Assembly: GCA_036745245.1 (NCBI GenBank)
Contig: DAIOGN010000010.1
Coordinates: 1-42,531, forward strand
Source of the DNA: DAIOGN01 sp036745245
GTDB taxonomy: Bacteria > Zixibacteria > MSB-5A5 > JAUVRN01
DNA length: 42,531 bases
Reading direction: 5' to 3'
The position numbers and the translations under genes were made by a program. The notes under the pieces were generated by a model. That model was not told the origin of the DNA, searched no databases, and saw only the letters and a list, made by a program, of their open reading frames with translations. The first letter of the stretch is position 1, and each line of letters begins with the position of its first letter. Below, in pieces: positions 1 through 8,658 of this stretch.

Positions 1-1542
1 AAGGTGCGAGTTACACTCATCCGGACGGACGGACGCGTGATCGGCGACACGCAGAGATCGGGTGCCGATCTGCTCGAGATGGAGGATCACAGCCAACGGC
101 CCGAGGTCGTGGCGGCGCTCGAGTCCGGAACCGGGATCAGCGTGCGCGTGAGCGGGACCGTGGGTATCCGGCTTCTCTACTGCGCGAAAACCATCACGGA
201 GAGGGGCCGCACTCTCGGAGTTCTCCGGCTGTCGGTGCCGCTCGACGAAATGCAACGCCTGGACCAGTTGCGCTTGCGGTACCTGGGCTCGGGCCTGGTG
301 GCCGTTCTGGCCGCGTCCCTCATTCTCGCGGCCGTGCTCAACACCTGGTTTCTCAAACCGATGTACCGGCTGCAACAGGCGGCCGCCGCGATCGCGGCCG
401 GGGATCATCAGGTCACCATCGGCGATCTCGGTCGACACGAAATCGGCGAACTGGGGTCGGCGGTGCAGCGCATCGCAGAAACGCTGCGGCAAACGATTCG
501 GCGCCTCGAAGCGGAACGATTCCGCCAGGAGGCGGTCTTCGCGTCGCTCAAGGAAGGCGTGATCGCGCTCGATCCCCAGGGGTTCGTGATCCTCGCCAAC
601 GAGGCCGCACGAACGCTTCTGGGGGAACGGGACAATCTGGCGGGACGCGACGTGTTCGACTTCTTCCGCCAGCCACAGGTGACGAGCATTCTCTCCCTCC
701 TCGTGCAACGCGCCCAGGGAGGCGAAACCGAAATCGTTCTCGATGGGGCGGCCGGTCGCGTGGTGAGGCTCTCGGCTCTGCCGGTGAGCGAGAAAGCCGG
801 CTCACTGTCGGGCCTGTTGGTGCTCACGGACGTCACGGCACAGGTGGCCACGCTGAAGATGCGCAGAGACTTCTTCAGCAACGCTTCGCATGAGCTGCGC
901 ACGCCGCTCACCAGCATTCTCGGCTACCTGGAAACCATGGAGGACAGCCTGCCGCCCGACTCTCCGCTGCGTGCCCAGTATCTGGACGTGCTCCAGAGGC
1001 AGGCGGAGCGCATGCGCCGGATCATCGATGATCTCCTGCTTCTGGCCCGGGTCGAATCGGAGCAGTGGCCCGTGCAGACCGAACACTACGACCTGGTGGC
1101 TCAGGCAACGGCGCTTCTGGAATCGTTCCAGCCGGAGGCGAAGAAGAACCGCCAGGAGCTGGCGCTGGATCATCCCCCGCAGGCACTGTGGGTGGTGGCC
1201 GATCGGGAAAAGTTGAACGTGGTGTTGTCCAACCTGCTCGACAACGCCCTGAAGTACTCCGGGCCGGGGTCTCGCGTGGAACTGTCGCTTGTACCTGAAG
1301 GAGGCGACGTGCTCGTGTCTGTGTCCGACAACGGACCTGGGATCGCGCCCGAGCAGAAGCACCGCATCTTTGAGCGGTTCTACCGTGTGGATAAATCGCG
1401 GTCCAGGCAGATGGGTGGCACCGGGCTGGGGCTTTCGATCGTGAGGCACATTCTGGCGGCTCACAACATCGAGATCGAGGTGGAGTCGAGCCTCGGAGAG
1501 GGTACCCGCTTCCAGTTTCGCCTGCCGCAGGCAGGCGCCTGA
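1..1542 (+). CDS. phoR: PhoR-type sensor histidine kinase, 5' end outside window
   Basis: Membrane sensor kinase that would phosphorylate a PhoB-type response regulator under phosphate limitation. The frame is open to base 1, so the gene is cut by the window edge; the GTG at 4 only looks like a start because it is the first in-frame one, and the N-terminal membrane helix is missing. Numbering from that GTG: end of an extracytoplasmic sensor region (1-90), membrane helix (about 94-118), HAMP (119-165), PAS-like domain (175-285), HisKA with phosphoacceptor His296 in SHELRTPL, and HATPase with N-box NLLDNALKYS, DNGPGIA and GGTGLGLSIV. The order HAMP-PAS-HisKA-HATPase is the PhoR architecture, and the porin-pst-phoU genes downstream support the assignment. 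phoB is probably just upstream, outside the window. Confidence 0.9.
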   Translation, partial: KVRVTLIRTDGRVIGDTQRSGADLLEMEDHSQRPEVVAALESGTGISVRVSGTVGIRLLYCAKTITERGRTLGVLRLSVPLDEMQRLDQLRLRYLGSGLVAVLAASLILAAVLNTWFLKPMYRLQQAAAAIAAGDHQVTIGDLGRHEIGELGSAVQRIAETLRQTIRRLEAERFRQEAVFASLKEGVIALDPQGFVILANEAARTLLGERDNLAGRDVFDFFRQPQVTSILSLLVQRAQGGETEIVLDGAAGRVVRLSALPVSEKAGSLSGLLVLTDVTAQVATLKMRRDFFSNASHELRTPLTSILGYLETMEDSLPPDSPLRAQYLDVLQRQAERMRRIIDDLLLLARVESEQWPVQTEHYDLVAQATALLESFQPEAKKNRQELALDHPPQALWVVADREKLNVVLSNLLDNALKYSGPGSRVELSLVPEGGDVLVSVSDNGPGIAPEQKHRIFERFYRVDKSRSRQMGGTGLGLSIVRHILAAHNIEIEVESSLGEGTRFQFRLPQAGA

Positions 1543-1552
1543 GATCCGCTAT

Positions 1553-1591
1553 TTTACAGATCCTTAACATTCACGGAACGCCGCCGTAAAA
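1553..1591 (+). promoter_or_regulatory. Pho-box-like direct repeats upstream of the porin
   Basis: TTTACA (1553-1558) and TTAACA (1564-1569) start exactly 11 nt apart, with weaker continuations at 1575 (GGAACG) and 1586 (GTAAAA) in the same phase. Tandem 11-nt repeats are the known architecture of PhoB/PhoP binding sites, and TTAACA matches the Bacillus PhoP-box half-site TT(A/C/T)A(C/T)A. The site lies between phoR and the porin gene, 71-109 nt before the ATG. A GCGGCG/CGCCGC hairpin (1626-1641) follows in the leader. Function is inferred from spacing and context. Confidence 0.6.
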
Positions 1592-1661
1592 CTCCATCCC
1601 CTTTCTCCCCGGCGCAAAACGCGCTGCGGCGGGATCGCCGCGGCCTAACCCGGGGGAGAAC

Positions 1662-2750
1662 ATGACGTTCCGACTTGCAACCGTACTCTGTGTGCTTCTG
1701 GCAGCAAGCGTGGTACACGCCGGCGAGGTGGTGACCAAAGCGGCCGAGAAACTGACGATTTCAGGCTTTACGCAGGGGCAATGGGCCTACAGGGACAATC
1801 TGCCCGACAGCCTGGTGAACAACGCCGCCTACGTGAAGCGGGCACGCGTGAAACTGGTGGCCGAGATCACGGAACACACGGAAAGCTGGCTGGAGCTCGA
1901 CTTCGCTTCGAGCCGGCTGGTGAAGGACGCTGTGATTGCGGTTCTGCCAAGCGAAGCGTTGAAGATCCAGGTGGGTCAATTCAAGCGCCCCTACTCCCAA
2001 GAGGAGTTGTTCTCGTCGTCGGGCACTCCGGTGACGGATTTGGGCCTCACCAACTTTCTCTCAACCTCCGTTCTGGGGTACAGTGGCCGGTCGCAGGGTT
2101 TGATGGTGGTGTACAAGGGGGCCAACTCGAAGCTGGACTTGCAGGCGGGCGTGTTCACGGGCGCCGGTGAGTCCGACCTGGCCGTGGGCGACCGCATCGC
2201 AGGAAAGCAGACCGACATCAACAATCGCGGCAAGGACTGGGCAGCGCGCGGCGGGTTCCTGCTGGGCAACAGCACCACGGTGCACGTGGCAGCCAACGCC
2301 TCGTCGCGCTCGGTGGGCGGCAATTTCACCGACGGCGCGGCGGTGGCACACCAGGCCGAGTCGTTTCTCGCCTGGGGCGCCGATGCGGAACTGAAACGCG
2401 GCGGGCTCACGCTGTGGACGGAGTTTCAGAGCGGCGACAACTTCGACAGCTTCACCGACACGATTGCGGCGTACACGTCGCCCACGTTCGCCGGCTGGCA
2501 CGTCGCCGGCAACTTCTACCGGCCGATATCCGGCGAACGGCTTTTCACGGCCTGGCAACTGGAAGGCCGATACGAGATGTTCGATCCGGACACGGACATC
2601 GACAACGATGGCGCGGGCCTGATCACGGGCGGAATCGCGTTGTTCCTCGGCCCCAACATGCGCTGGCGAACCGATGGCGAGTGGACCACGTTCGAATCGA
2701 ATTCCCCCACGAACTTCCGACTGGTCACCGAAGTACAGGCGAAGTTCTAG
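1662..2750 (+). CDS. Phosphate-selective porin, OprP/OprO family
   Basis: Outer-membrane channel expected to let phosphate or polyphosphate into the periplasm for PstS. The 362-residue product starts with a signal peptide (MTFRLATVLCVLLAASVVHA). It continues with the family's typical opening strands (SGFTQGQWAYRD, then AYVKRARVKLVAEI) and the IQVGQFKRPYSQEE segment, followed by alternating beta-strand sequence. It ends in Phe (VQAKF), the usual outer-membrane barrel terminus. Length fits the phosphate-selective porin O/P family. The start is set by GGGGGAG seven nt before the ATG. It sits between phoR and pstS behind its own Pho-box-like site, so phosphate regulation is likely. Ion selectivity itself cannot be read from the sequence. 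Confidence 0.82.
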   Translation: MTFRLATVLCVLLAASVVHAGEVVTKAAEKLTISGFTQGQWAYRDNLPDSLVNNAAYVKRARVKLVAEITEHTESWLELDFASSRLVKDAVIAVLPSEALKIQVGQFKRPYSQEELFSSSGTPVTDLGLTNFLSTSVLGYSGRSQGLMVVYKGANSKLDLQAGVFTGAGESDLAVGDRIAGKQTDINNRGKDWAARGGFLLGNSTTVHVAANASSRSVGGNFTDGAAVAHQAESFLAWGADAELKRGGLTLWTEFQSGDNFDSFTDTIAAYTSPTFAGWHVAGNFYRPISGERLFTAWQLEGRYEMFDPDTDIDNDGAGLITGGIALFLGPNMRWRTDGEWTTFESNSPTNFRLVTEVQAKF

Positions 2751-2796
2751 GCGTCCGAGGACCGCAACCCACTGTATCACAATGAGCTACACGGGC

Positions 2797-2839
2797 ATAA
2801 CCCGCACTTAACACGGCCTTAACATGGCCATCGTTTAAT
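2797..2839 (+). promoter_or_regulatory. Pho box and -10 upstream of pstS
   Basis: Two perfect CTTAACA units occur with TTAACA at 2808-2813 and 2819-2824, 11 nt apart; both are followed by (C/T)GGC. A weaker ATAACC lies one period upstream at 2797. TTTAAT (2834-2839), five of six matches to TATAAT, sits about 10 nt after the second repeat, where a -10 box is expected when a Pho box replaces the -35. This would drive pstS-pstC-pstA-pstB-phoU. It is the best-formed regulatory site in the window. Confidence 0.7.
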
Positions 2840-2887
2840 GAGGTTGCCTGGCCGGAGGCCGGGTACCACTCAGAGGAGGAGATGAGA

Positions 2888-3886
2888 ATGAAGTACTGGC
2901 ATAAACTGACGGCGCAGGTTTCGGTCGCCGTGCTCGTTGGAGCGGCCGCTGTTCACGCGGCGCAGCCGGCCGTCGATTCGGAACTGGCCGCCTACCAGAA
3001 GGTCGAGGGTGTCTCGGGGTCACTGAACAGCATCGGTTCGGATACGATGAACAACCTGCTCAAGCTCTGGGGGGAAGCCTTTCGAGCGATGTACCCCGGC
3101 GTGAACATTCAGTTCGAAGGCAAGGGCTCTTCCACGGCCCCCCCCGCGTTGATCGCCGGAACGGCGCAGCTCGGTCCGATGTCGAGAGCCATGAAGTCCA
3201 GCGAGATCGACGAATTCGAAAAGAAGTACGGCTTCAAGCCCACGGCCGTTCGCACGTCGCTCGACGCTCTGGCGGTGTTCGTGCACAAGGACAATCCGGT
3301 GAAGGGCCTGTCTCTGGCGAAGATCGACGCGATGTTCTCCAAGAATCGCAAAATGGGGTATCCCGATGACATCGTAACCTGGGGTCAGGTGGGCCTGTCG
3401 GGTGAGTGGGCGGCCAAGCCCCTCTCGATGTACGGCCGCAATTCCGCCTCCGGGACCTACGGCTACTTCAAATCGGAAGCGTTGGCCGGCGGCGATTTCA
3501 AGGACATCGTGAAGGAACAGCCCGGTTCGGCGTCGGTGGTGCAAGGTTTGACGGAGGATCGCTACGGCATCGGCTACTCGGGCATCGGCTACATCACGTC
3601 CGGAGTGCGTGCGCTCCCACTGTCGAAGCAGGACGACGGCGCGTTTGTGGAGCCGAACATGGACAACGTGACCAATCACACCTATCCGCTGGCTCGTTTT
3701 CTGTACATCTATATCGTGAAGAGCCCTGACAAGCCGCTCGATCCCCTGGTGCATGAGTTCATGAAGTTCGTGCTCAGCAAAGAAGGACAGGAGATCGTGA
3801 TCAAAGACGGCTACCTGCCCGTGTCGGCGAAGGTGGCACAGGCCGAGCTGGCAGCGATGGCTGGCAGTGCAACGGCCGGCCAGTAG
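2888..3886 (+). CDS. pstS: Phosphate ABC transporter substrate-binding protein PstS
   Basis: Periplasmic phosphate-binding protein that delivers Pi to PstCA. An ATG at 2882 is also in frame, but AGAGGAGG (2872-2879) lies only 2 nt from it and 8 nt from the ATG at 2888, so 2888 is preferred (332 residues). A signal peptide ends near AAAVHAAQP; there is no lipobox Cys, so a soluble periplasmic form is likely. Phosphate-contact motifs are visible: SIGSDTMNNLL, EGKGSSTAPPAL and GRNSASGTYGYF. The PstS-family fold continues through YPLARFLYIYI to the C-terminus. It is the first gene of the Pho-box-driven pst cluster, with pstC beginning 24 nt after its stop. Confidence 0.95.
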   Translation: MKYWHKLTAQVSVAVLVGAAAVHAAQPAVDSELAAYQKVEGVSGSLNSIGSDTMNNLLKLWGEAFRAMYPGVNIQFEGKGSSTAPPALIAGTAQLGPMSRAMKSSEIDEFEKKYGFKPTAVRTSLDALAVFVHKDNPVKGLSLAKIDAMFSKNRKMGYPDDIVTWGQVGLSGEWAAKPLSMYGRNSASGTYGYFKSEALAGGDFKDIVKEQPGSASVVQGLTEDRYGIGYSGIGYITSGVRALPLSKQDDGAFVEPNMDNVTNHTYPLARFLYIYIVKSPDKPLDPLVHEFMKFVLSKEGQEIVIKDGYLPVSAKVAQAELAAMAGSATAGQ

Positions 3887-3910
3887 CGGGAGGCTGATTC
3901 ACCGGGGGCG

Positions 3911-6148
3911 ATGATGACGGGTTCGGGCCCCTCCGCGGGCTCCAAAAGCGGTCCCGGTCCGGCGATGGAGTCGCACCGGGCCCGCGATCGCAGGCTGGAT
4001 CGAATCGACAGGCTTGCCGCCTGGTTCATCAGGCTGGGCGGCCTGTCGATTGTTTTGTCTGTCATCGCCATCATCGTCTTCATCGGGGCGGTCGCGTTTC
4101 CCCTCGTGAGGGGGACGAAGGCCACCGGGCCCGTCGTCCACGCGAGCCCCGAGGCCTCTGTACCCGTTGTGCTGCTGGTGGACGAGTACCTTCAGCAAGC
4201 CGCCGTGGTTCAAGAGGACGGCCAACTCTGCCTCTACTCCCTCGATTCATCGAACGCCGGGATCGACCGGACAGTGTTCTCACCGCCGGTGCAGAGCGGA
4301 GCGGCGTCCGCCTCTCAGAGACTCTTCGCGCTGGGTTTTGCCGACGGCTCGGTTCGTGTGTTCGACTGGACGTGGCGGGTGGACTACGATTCCGGACGCC
4401 ACGTGCGAGCCAGCTGGGCCGAGCGGCACACCGCTCATCTGTTTGACTCGGCCGGTGTGGCCCTGGTGCAGGTCACCGAAGACGAATCGGGCCGGCTCAG
4501 GCTGTTCGCCGCCTCCACCACAGGCGAGCTGTGCGTGTACTCGTTTGACGCCGAGTGGGAACAGGCAACGCGAGCCCCTGTGCATCCCACCATGGCGCCT
4601 GCGCAACCTGCGTCTTGTCTGACCCTCAGTCCCGACGGCCGCACCGCCGTTGCGGGCTACACCGACGGCAGGGCTCTCGTGGTCGACTGCGCCAGTCCCG
4701 AGTCTCCCACGGTCGTGCAGTTTTCCAGAATGTCGGAGCAGGCGCTCACCGCAGTTGCCTTTCTGTTAGGCGGACAAAGCCTGGTCGCAGGCGACGCACG
4801 CGGAGACGTTTCACGCTGGCTCCCCATCGTGGAAGAGGGAGATCGTGCCCGCACCTTCAGGCGTATCGACGACTTCGAATCCAGCGGAGGGAGCGTTCTC
4901 GGAATCGTGCCCTCGCCTCGAGACAAGAGCTTCGCGACGTGGGACGCACGCGGAGCCTTGTCGGTTCACCATGCCACCACATCCCGCACCTATCTCTCGC
5001 TTCCCCCCGGCCCCGCCTGTGCGCTTCTCACTCTCTCGCCGAAGGCCGATGCCGTGGTGGCGGCGCTTGATTCGGGAGGTGTAGCCACCTGGTCGCTTTC
5101 CAACCCTCACCCCGAAGCCACGCTGGGCACGCTCATCGGCAAGGTGTGGTACGAAGGCTACAGCCGGCCGGAGTGGGTGTGGCAGTCCACCGGCGGATCC
5201 GATGAATTCGAACCCAAGTTGTCACTCATTCCGCTGCTCTTCGGCACTCTCAAGGGGACTTTCTACGCAATGCTGTTTTCCGTGCCCGTGGCCATCCTGG
5301 CCGCGCTGTACGTGTCGCAGCTCGCCCGCCCCCGCTTCCGATCCGTGGTGAAACCCGCGATCGAGCTCATGGCGGCCTTGCCGTCCGTGGTGGTTGGATT
5401 CCTGGCCGCACTGTGGCTTGCCCCGCTCATCGAGCGTCAGCTGATCGCAGTCGTGCTCCTGCTTCTGGCGGTCCCCCTGTTTGCGGTGATGACTGCGCCT
5501 CTATGGCAACTGTTGCCCCAACGCTTGCGCGAATGGCTGCCCGAGGGCTGGGAACTCCTCGTGGCCCTGCCGTTCATCGGACTCGGAGCCGGACTGGCAC
5601 TCTGGATCGCCCCCGGTGTGGAAAGCGCCTGGTTCGGAGGCGACGTGCGTCAGTGGATGTTCCTGGAGCACGGCATCCGCTTCGACCCGCGCAACAACAT
5701 CGTGGTGGGCATTGCGCTGGGCGTGGCCGTGATCCCCATCATCTTCACCATGTCGGAGGATGCACTCTCGAATGTTCCCCCATCTCTCGTGTCGGGAGCG
5801 CTGGCTCTCGGGGCGAGCCGGTGGCAGGCCACGTGGCGCATCGTTTTGCGCGCCGCCAGCCCGGGGATCTTCGCCGCCGTGATGCTGGGGTTCGGTCGCG
5901 CAGTGGGGGAAACCATGATCGTGCTCATGGCCACCGGCAATACCCCCATTCTCGACTGGAGCATTTTCAACGGCATGCGCACCATGTCGGCGGCCATCGC
6001 CGTGGAGATTCCCGAAGCGCCGCACGGCGGCACGCTGTATCGAGTGCTGTTCCTCACGGCGTTTCTGTTGTTCCTGTTCACTTTGGCCGTCAACACGGTC
6101 GCCACCGTGGTGAGTACACGCCTGCGCGAACGGTACGGGAGATTCTGA
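3911..6148 (+). CDS. pstC: Phosphate ABC transporter permease PstC, long form with propeller-like insert
   Basis: Inner-membrane half of the phosphate channel. At 745 residues it is more than twice the length of E. coli PstC. Residues 44-66 form a membrane helix. A region of about 350 residues (75-420) follows with repeated blades such as QRLFALGFADGSVRVFDW and ASCLTLSPDGRTAVAGYTDGRALVVDC, typical of WD40-like beta-propellers and probably extracytoplasmic. The ABC permease domain fills 440-745, with the cytoplasmic EAA loop near 616-650 (EDALSNVPPSLVSGALALGASRWQ) and GRAVGETMIVLMATGN. Long PstC forms of this kind are known in pseudomonads. ATGs at 3911 and 3914 are equally placed; the ribosome site is weak (GGGGGCG). 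The stop overlaps pstA. Confidence 0.9.
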   Translation: MMTGSGPSAGSKSGPGPAMESHRARDRRLDRIDRLAAWFIRLGGLSIVLSVIAIIVFIGAVAFPLVRGTKATGPVVHASPEASVPVVLLVDEYLQQAAVVQEDGQLCLYSLDSSNAGIDRTVFSPPVQSGAASASQRLFALGFADGSVRVFDWTWRVDYDSGRHVRASWAERHTAHLFDSAGVALVQVTEDESGRLRLFAASTTGELCVYSFDAEWEQATRAPVHPTMAPAQPASCLTLSPDGRTAVAGYTDGRALVVDCASPESPTVVQFSRMSEQALTAVAFLLGGQSLVAGDARGDVSRWLPIVEEGDRARTFRRIDDFESSGGSVLGIVPSPRDKSFATWDARGALSVHHATTSRTYLSLPPGPACALLTLSPKADAVVAALDSGGVATWSLSNPHPEATLGTLIGKVWYEGYSRPEWVWQSTGGSDEFEPKLSLIPLLFGTLKGTFYAMLFSVPVAILAALYVSQLARPRFRSVVKPAIELMAALPSVVVGFLAALWLAPLIERQLIAVVLLLLAVPLFAVMTAPLWQLLPQRLREWLPEGWELLVALPFIGLGAGLALWIAPGVESAWFGGDVRQWMFLEHGIRFDPRNNIVVGIALGVAVIPIIFTMSEDALSNVPPSLVSGALALGASRWQATWRIVLRAASPGIFAAVMLGFGRAVGETMIVLMATGNTPILDWSIFNGMRTMSAAIAVEIPEAPHGGTLYRVLFLTAFLLFLFTLAVNTVATVVSTRLRERYGRF

Positions 6149-7788
6149 TGTCCCGGTCGGGTGGCTTCTGGTCCCAGGGGATCCCCTTCGTATGGGGCAC
6201 GGGCTCGATGGTGGTCCTGATCCTCCTGCTTCTGGCGGGACTGTTGGGCATCATCGTTGTGAACGGACTCGGCCACTTCTGGCCGGACCGTCTCGTGACA
6301 GTTACCACGCGCGACGGGACGACGTATCTGGGACGTGTGGCGGCACACGAGGAGGTGTATGCCTCAACAGGCTCGCCGCGCCCCGCCCGCACAAAATACG
6401 AGATCGGTGCGCGAGACGTTTACGGACTCGACTTCAAGTGGTTCGACGACTCCGCTGTGGTGGTGTCTGTGGCCGACAGTGCTGCGGTCTTCGAACGGCT
6501 GACCGATGGAAGCCTGTTCGGCTATCTTGTGGGATTCTCTACCGAAGAGGGCGCGTACCAGGGGCAGATGGCGTCCATCTGGCCCACCTGGGAAGCCGCG
6601 CGCGACCAGGCGCGGGCCGATCTGCAGCACTCCAGGGACCTCGAGCACGAAATCGCGTCCAGGTACCGCCCTGCGAACGACGTCGATCGCAAGGTGGCCG
6701 CGGCCGGACACCCGGAACGGCTGGCCCGGCCCGGAGGCCGCGAATCGTGGCTCGCCCTGCAGACCGAACGCGACTCCATCAAGGCTCAGTTGGAACGCGA
6801 CATCCGTCCGCTATACGACTCCATCGAGGCGCTGCGCCAACTCGACCTCCTGCGGCAGACTCAGGTGAGACTTCCCGACGGCTCCACGCGCAACGTGCGG
6901 TCGTCTCACGTCCTGCGCGCCTACCACCCCAATCAGCTGTCCCTGGCGGGGCGGATCGCCACCTACGCTTCGAGATCCGGAGAGTTTCTGCTCACGTGGC
7001 CTCGTGAAGCGAACACTTCCGGAGGAATCATACCTGCGCTCCTGGGCACCGTGCTCATGGTGCTACTCATGACGGTGGCCGTGGTGCCTCTGGGCGTAGT
7101 GGCGGCGCTGTATCTTCACGAATACGCGCGGGATTCGTTCTTTCTGCGCATCGTGAGGCTGGCGGTGAGCAACCTCGCCGGCGTGCCATCCATTGTGTTT
7201 GGCGTATTCGGGCTCGGCTTCTTCGTGTATTTCCTCGGGGCGGGCATCGACCGCCTCTTCTTCTCCGAATACCTGCCCTCGCCCACGTTCGGCACGGGAG
7301 GGCTCCTCTGGGCATCGCTCACGCTCGCCCTGCTCACGGTCCCCGTGGTGATCGTGGCCACCGAGGAGGGGCTGGCCGCCGTTCCCCGGTCTTACCGCGA
7401 AGGGTCTCTGGCGCTGGGCGCCACCCGCTTTCAGACGCTGCGCCGGATCGTGATTCCGCACGCCATGCCGGGCATTCTCACGGGCGTCATCCTTGCCGTG
7501 TCGCGAGGCGCCGGCGAAGTGGCGCCGCTCATGCTCACGGGCGTGGTGCCGCTGGTCACCGACCTGCCTGTGGACGCCGCCGCTCCGTTTCTGCACGTGG
7601 AGCGGAAATTCATGCACCTTGGCTTCCACATCTACGACGTGGGCTTTCAGTCTCCGAACGTGGAGGCCGCGAAGCCGCTGGTGTACAGCACCACGTTCGT
7701 GCTCATACTTTTAGTGGTGCTTCTCAACCTTCTGGCCATTATCATGCGCAACCGATTGCGCCGGCGCTCACGCGGTGCCAGCGTCTAG
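6148..7788 (+). CDS. pstA: Phosphate ABC transporter permease PstA, long form
   Basis: Partner permease of PstC. The start is the ATG at 6148, which shares its A with the TGA of pstC (TGATG), implying translational coupling; the frame stays open far upstream, but only as a shadow of pstC. The product is 546 residues against about 300 in E. coli. After the first helix (about 15-42) comes an extracytoplasmic region of roughly 240 residues with a small beta-rich part (TTYLGRVAAHEEVYAS) and a charged, probably coiled-coil stretch (ARDQARADLQHSRDLEHEI). The permease domain follows from about 290, with the EAA loop near 405-440 (EEGLAAVPRSYREGSLALGA) and SRGAGEVAPLMLTG. Both permeases are enlarged, so their outer domains may contact each other. 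Confidence 0.9.
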   Translation: MSRSGGFWSQGIPFVWGTGSMVVLILLLLAGLLGIIVVNGLGHFWPDRLVTVTTRDGTTYLGRVAAHEEVYASTGSPRPARTKYEIGARDVYGLDFKWFDDSAVVVSVADSAAVFERLTDGSLFGYLVGFSTEEGAYQGQMASIWPTWEAARDQARADLQHSRDLEHEIASRYRPANDVDRKVAAAGHPERLARPGGRESWLALQTERDSIKAQLERDIRPLYDSIEALRQLDLLRQTQVRLPDGSTRNVRSSHVLRAYHPNQLSLAGRIATYASRSGEFLLTWPREANTSGGIIPALLGTVLMVLLMTVAVVPLGVVAALYLHEYARDSFFLRIVRLAVSNLAGVPSIVFGVFGLGFFVYFLGAGIDRLFFSEYLPSPTFGTGGLLWASLTLALLTVPVVIVATEEGLAAVPRSYREGSLALGATRFQTLRRIVIPHAMPGILTGVILAVSRGAGEVAPLMLTGVVPLVTDLPVDAAAPFLHVERKFMHLGFHIYDVGFQSPNVEAAKPLVYSTTFVLILLVVLLNLLAIIMRNRLRRRSRGASV

Positions 7789-7795
7789 CCGGACC

Positions 7796-8635
7796 ATGAA
7801 CGAAACTCAACTCAACACACCGCCCGCCGTGCACATACCGTCCGACCAGAGGCTGCCATCCGGCACGGGGCCGTCGACCGAGGCCCTGGCCATCGAGGTG
7901 CGCGATCTCAATTTCTACTATGGGCCCGTGCAGGCACTCACCGGCATCAGCATGAGCATTCCCGCGCGCCAGGTGACGGCCCTGATCGGGCCGTCCGGCT
8001 GCGGCAAGTCCACCTTTCTGCGCTGTCTCAACCGGATGAACGACGTGATTCCCGGGGCTCGCGTCGAAGGCCAGGTGCTGGTGCAGGGCCAGGATATCCA
8101 TGGGCCGCGCGTCCGACTGGAGGACCTGCGCAAGAAAGTGGGCATGGTGTTTCAGAAGTCGAACCCGTTCCCCATGTCGATTTTCGACAACGTGGTGTTC
8201 GGGCCACGCATCGACGGCGTGTCCAATCTCACCGACCTGCAGGAGATCGCCTACCGCGCACTCACGCAGGCCGACCTCTGGCGCGAGGTGAAGGACCGGC
8301 TGCATAACAATGCGCTCGATCTGTCCGGGGGGCAGCAGCAGCGCATGTGCATTGCCCGGGCGCTCGCCAACAACCCCGACATCATCCTCATGGACGAACC
8401 CGCGAGTGCGCTCGACCCCATCTCCACCGCCAAGATTGAAGAGTCGCTGTACGAACTGAAAAAGCTCTACACCATCGTCATCGTCACGCACAACATGCAG
8501 CAGGCGGCGCGCGTGTCGGATCGCACGGCCTTCTTCCTCATGGGCGAGATGATCGAGTACGACCAGACGCAGACGATCTTTCAGAAGCCGGCCCTCAAGC
8601 AGACCGAGGACTACGTCACGGGCCGCTTCGGCTGA
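7796..8635 (+). CDS. pstB: Phosphate ABC transporter ATP-binding protein PstB
   Basis: Cytoplasmic ATPase that powers PstSCA. The ATG at 7796 begins 7 nt after the pstA stop and gives 279 residues; an in-frame GTG at 7775 would overlap pstA and add only MPASSRT. Walker A is GPSGCGKST (65-73), followed by the PstB-typical FLRCLNRMND; then the Q-loop region VGMVFQKSNPFPMSIFDNV, signature LSGGQQQRMCIARAL, Walker B IILMDEPASALDP and switch THNMQQAARVSD. The N-terminal 35 residues are a short non-conserved tail. Family assignment is secure. It is co-transcribed with pstA and phoU. Confidence 0.96.
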   Translation: MNETQLNTPPAVHIPSDQRLPSGTGPSTEALAIEVRDLNFYYGPVQALTGISMSIPARQVTALIGPSGCGKSTFLRCLNRMNDVIPGARVEGQVLVQGQDIHGPRVRLEDLRKKVGMVFQKSNPFPMSIFDNVVFGPRIDGVSNLTDLQEIAYRALTQADLWREVKDRLHNNALDLSGGQQQRMCIARALANNPDIILMDEPASALDPISTAKIEESLYELKKLYTIVIVTHNMQQAARVSDRTAFFLMGEMIEYDQTQTIFQKPALKQTEDYVTGRFG

Positions 8636-8658
8636 TCCGGCATGAGGACACGCACAAA

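Noticed and set aside
5413..6147. Long upstream extension of the PstA frame
   Set aside because: It lies entirely inside pstC in another frame and is Arg/Gly-rich shadow sequence; ATG 6148 overlaps the pstC stop and starts a normal membrane helix.
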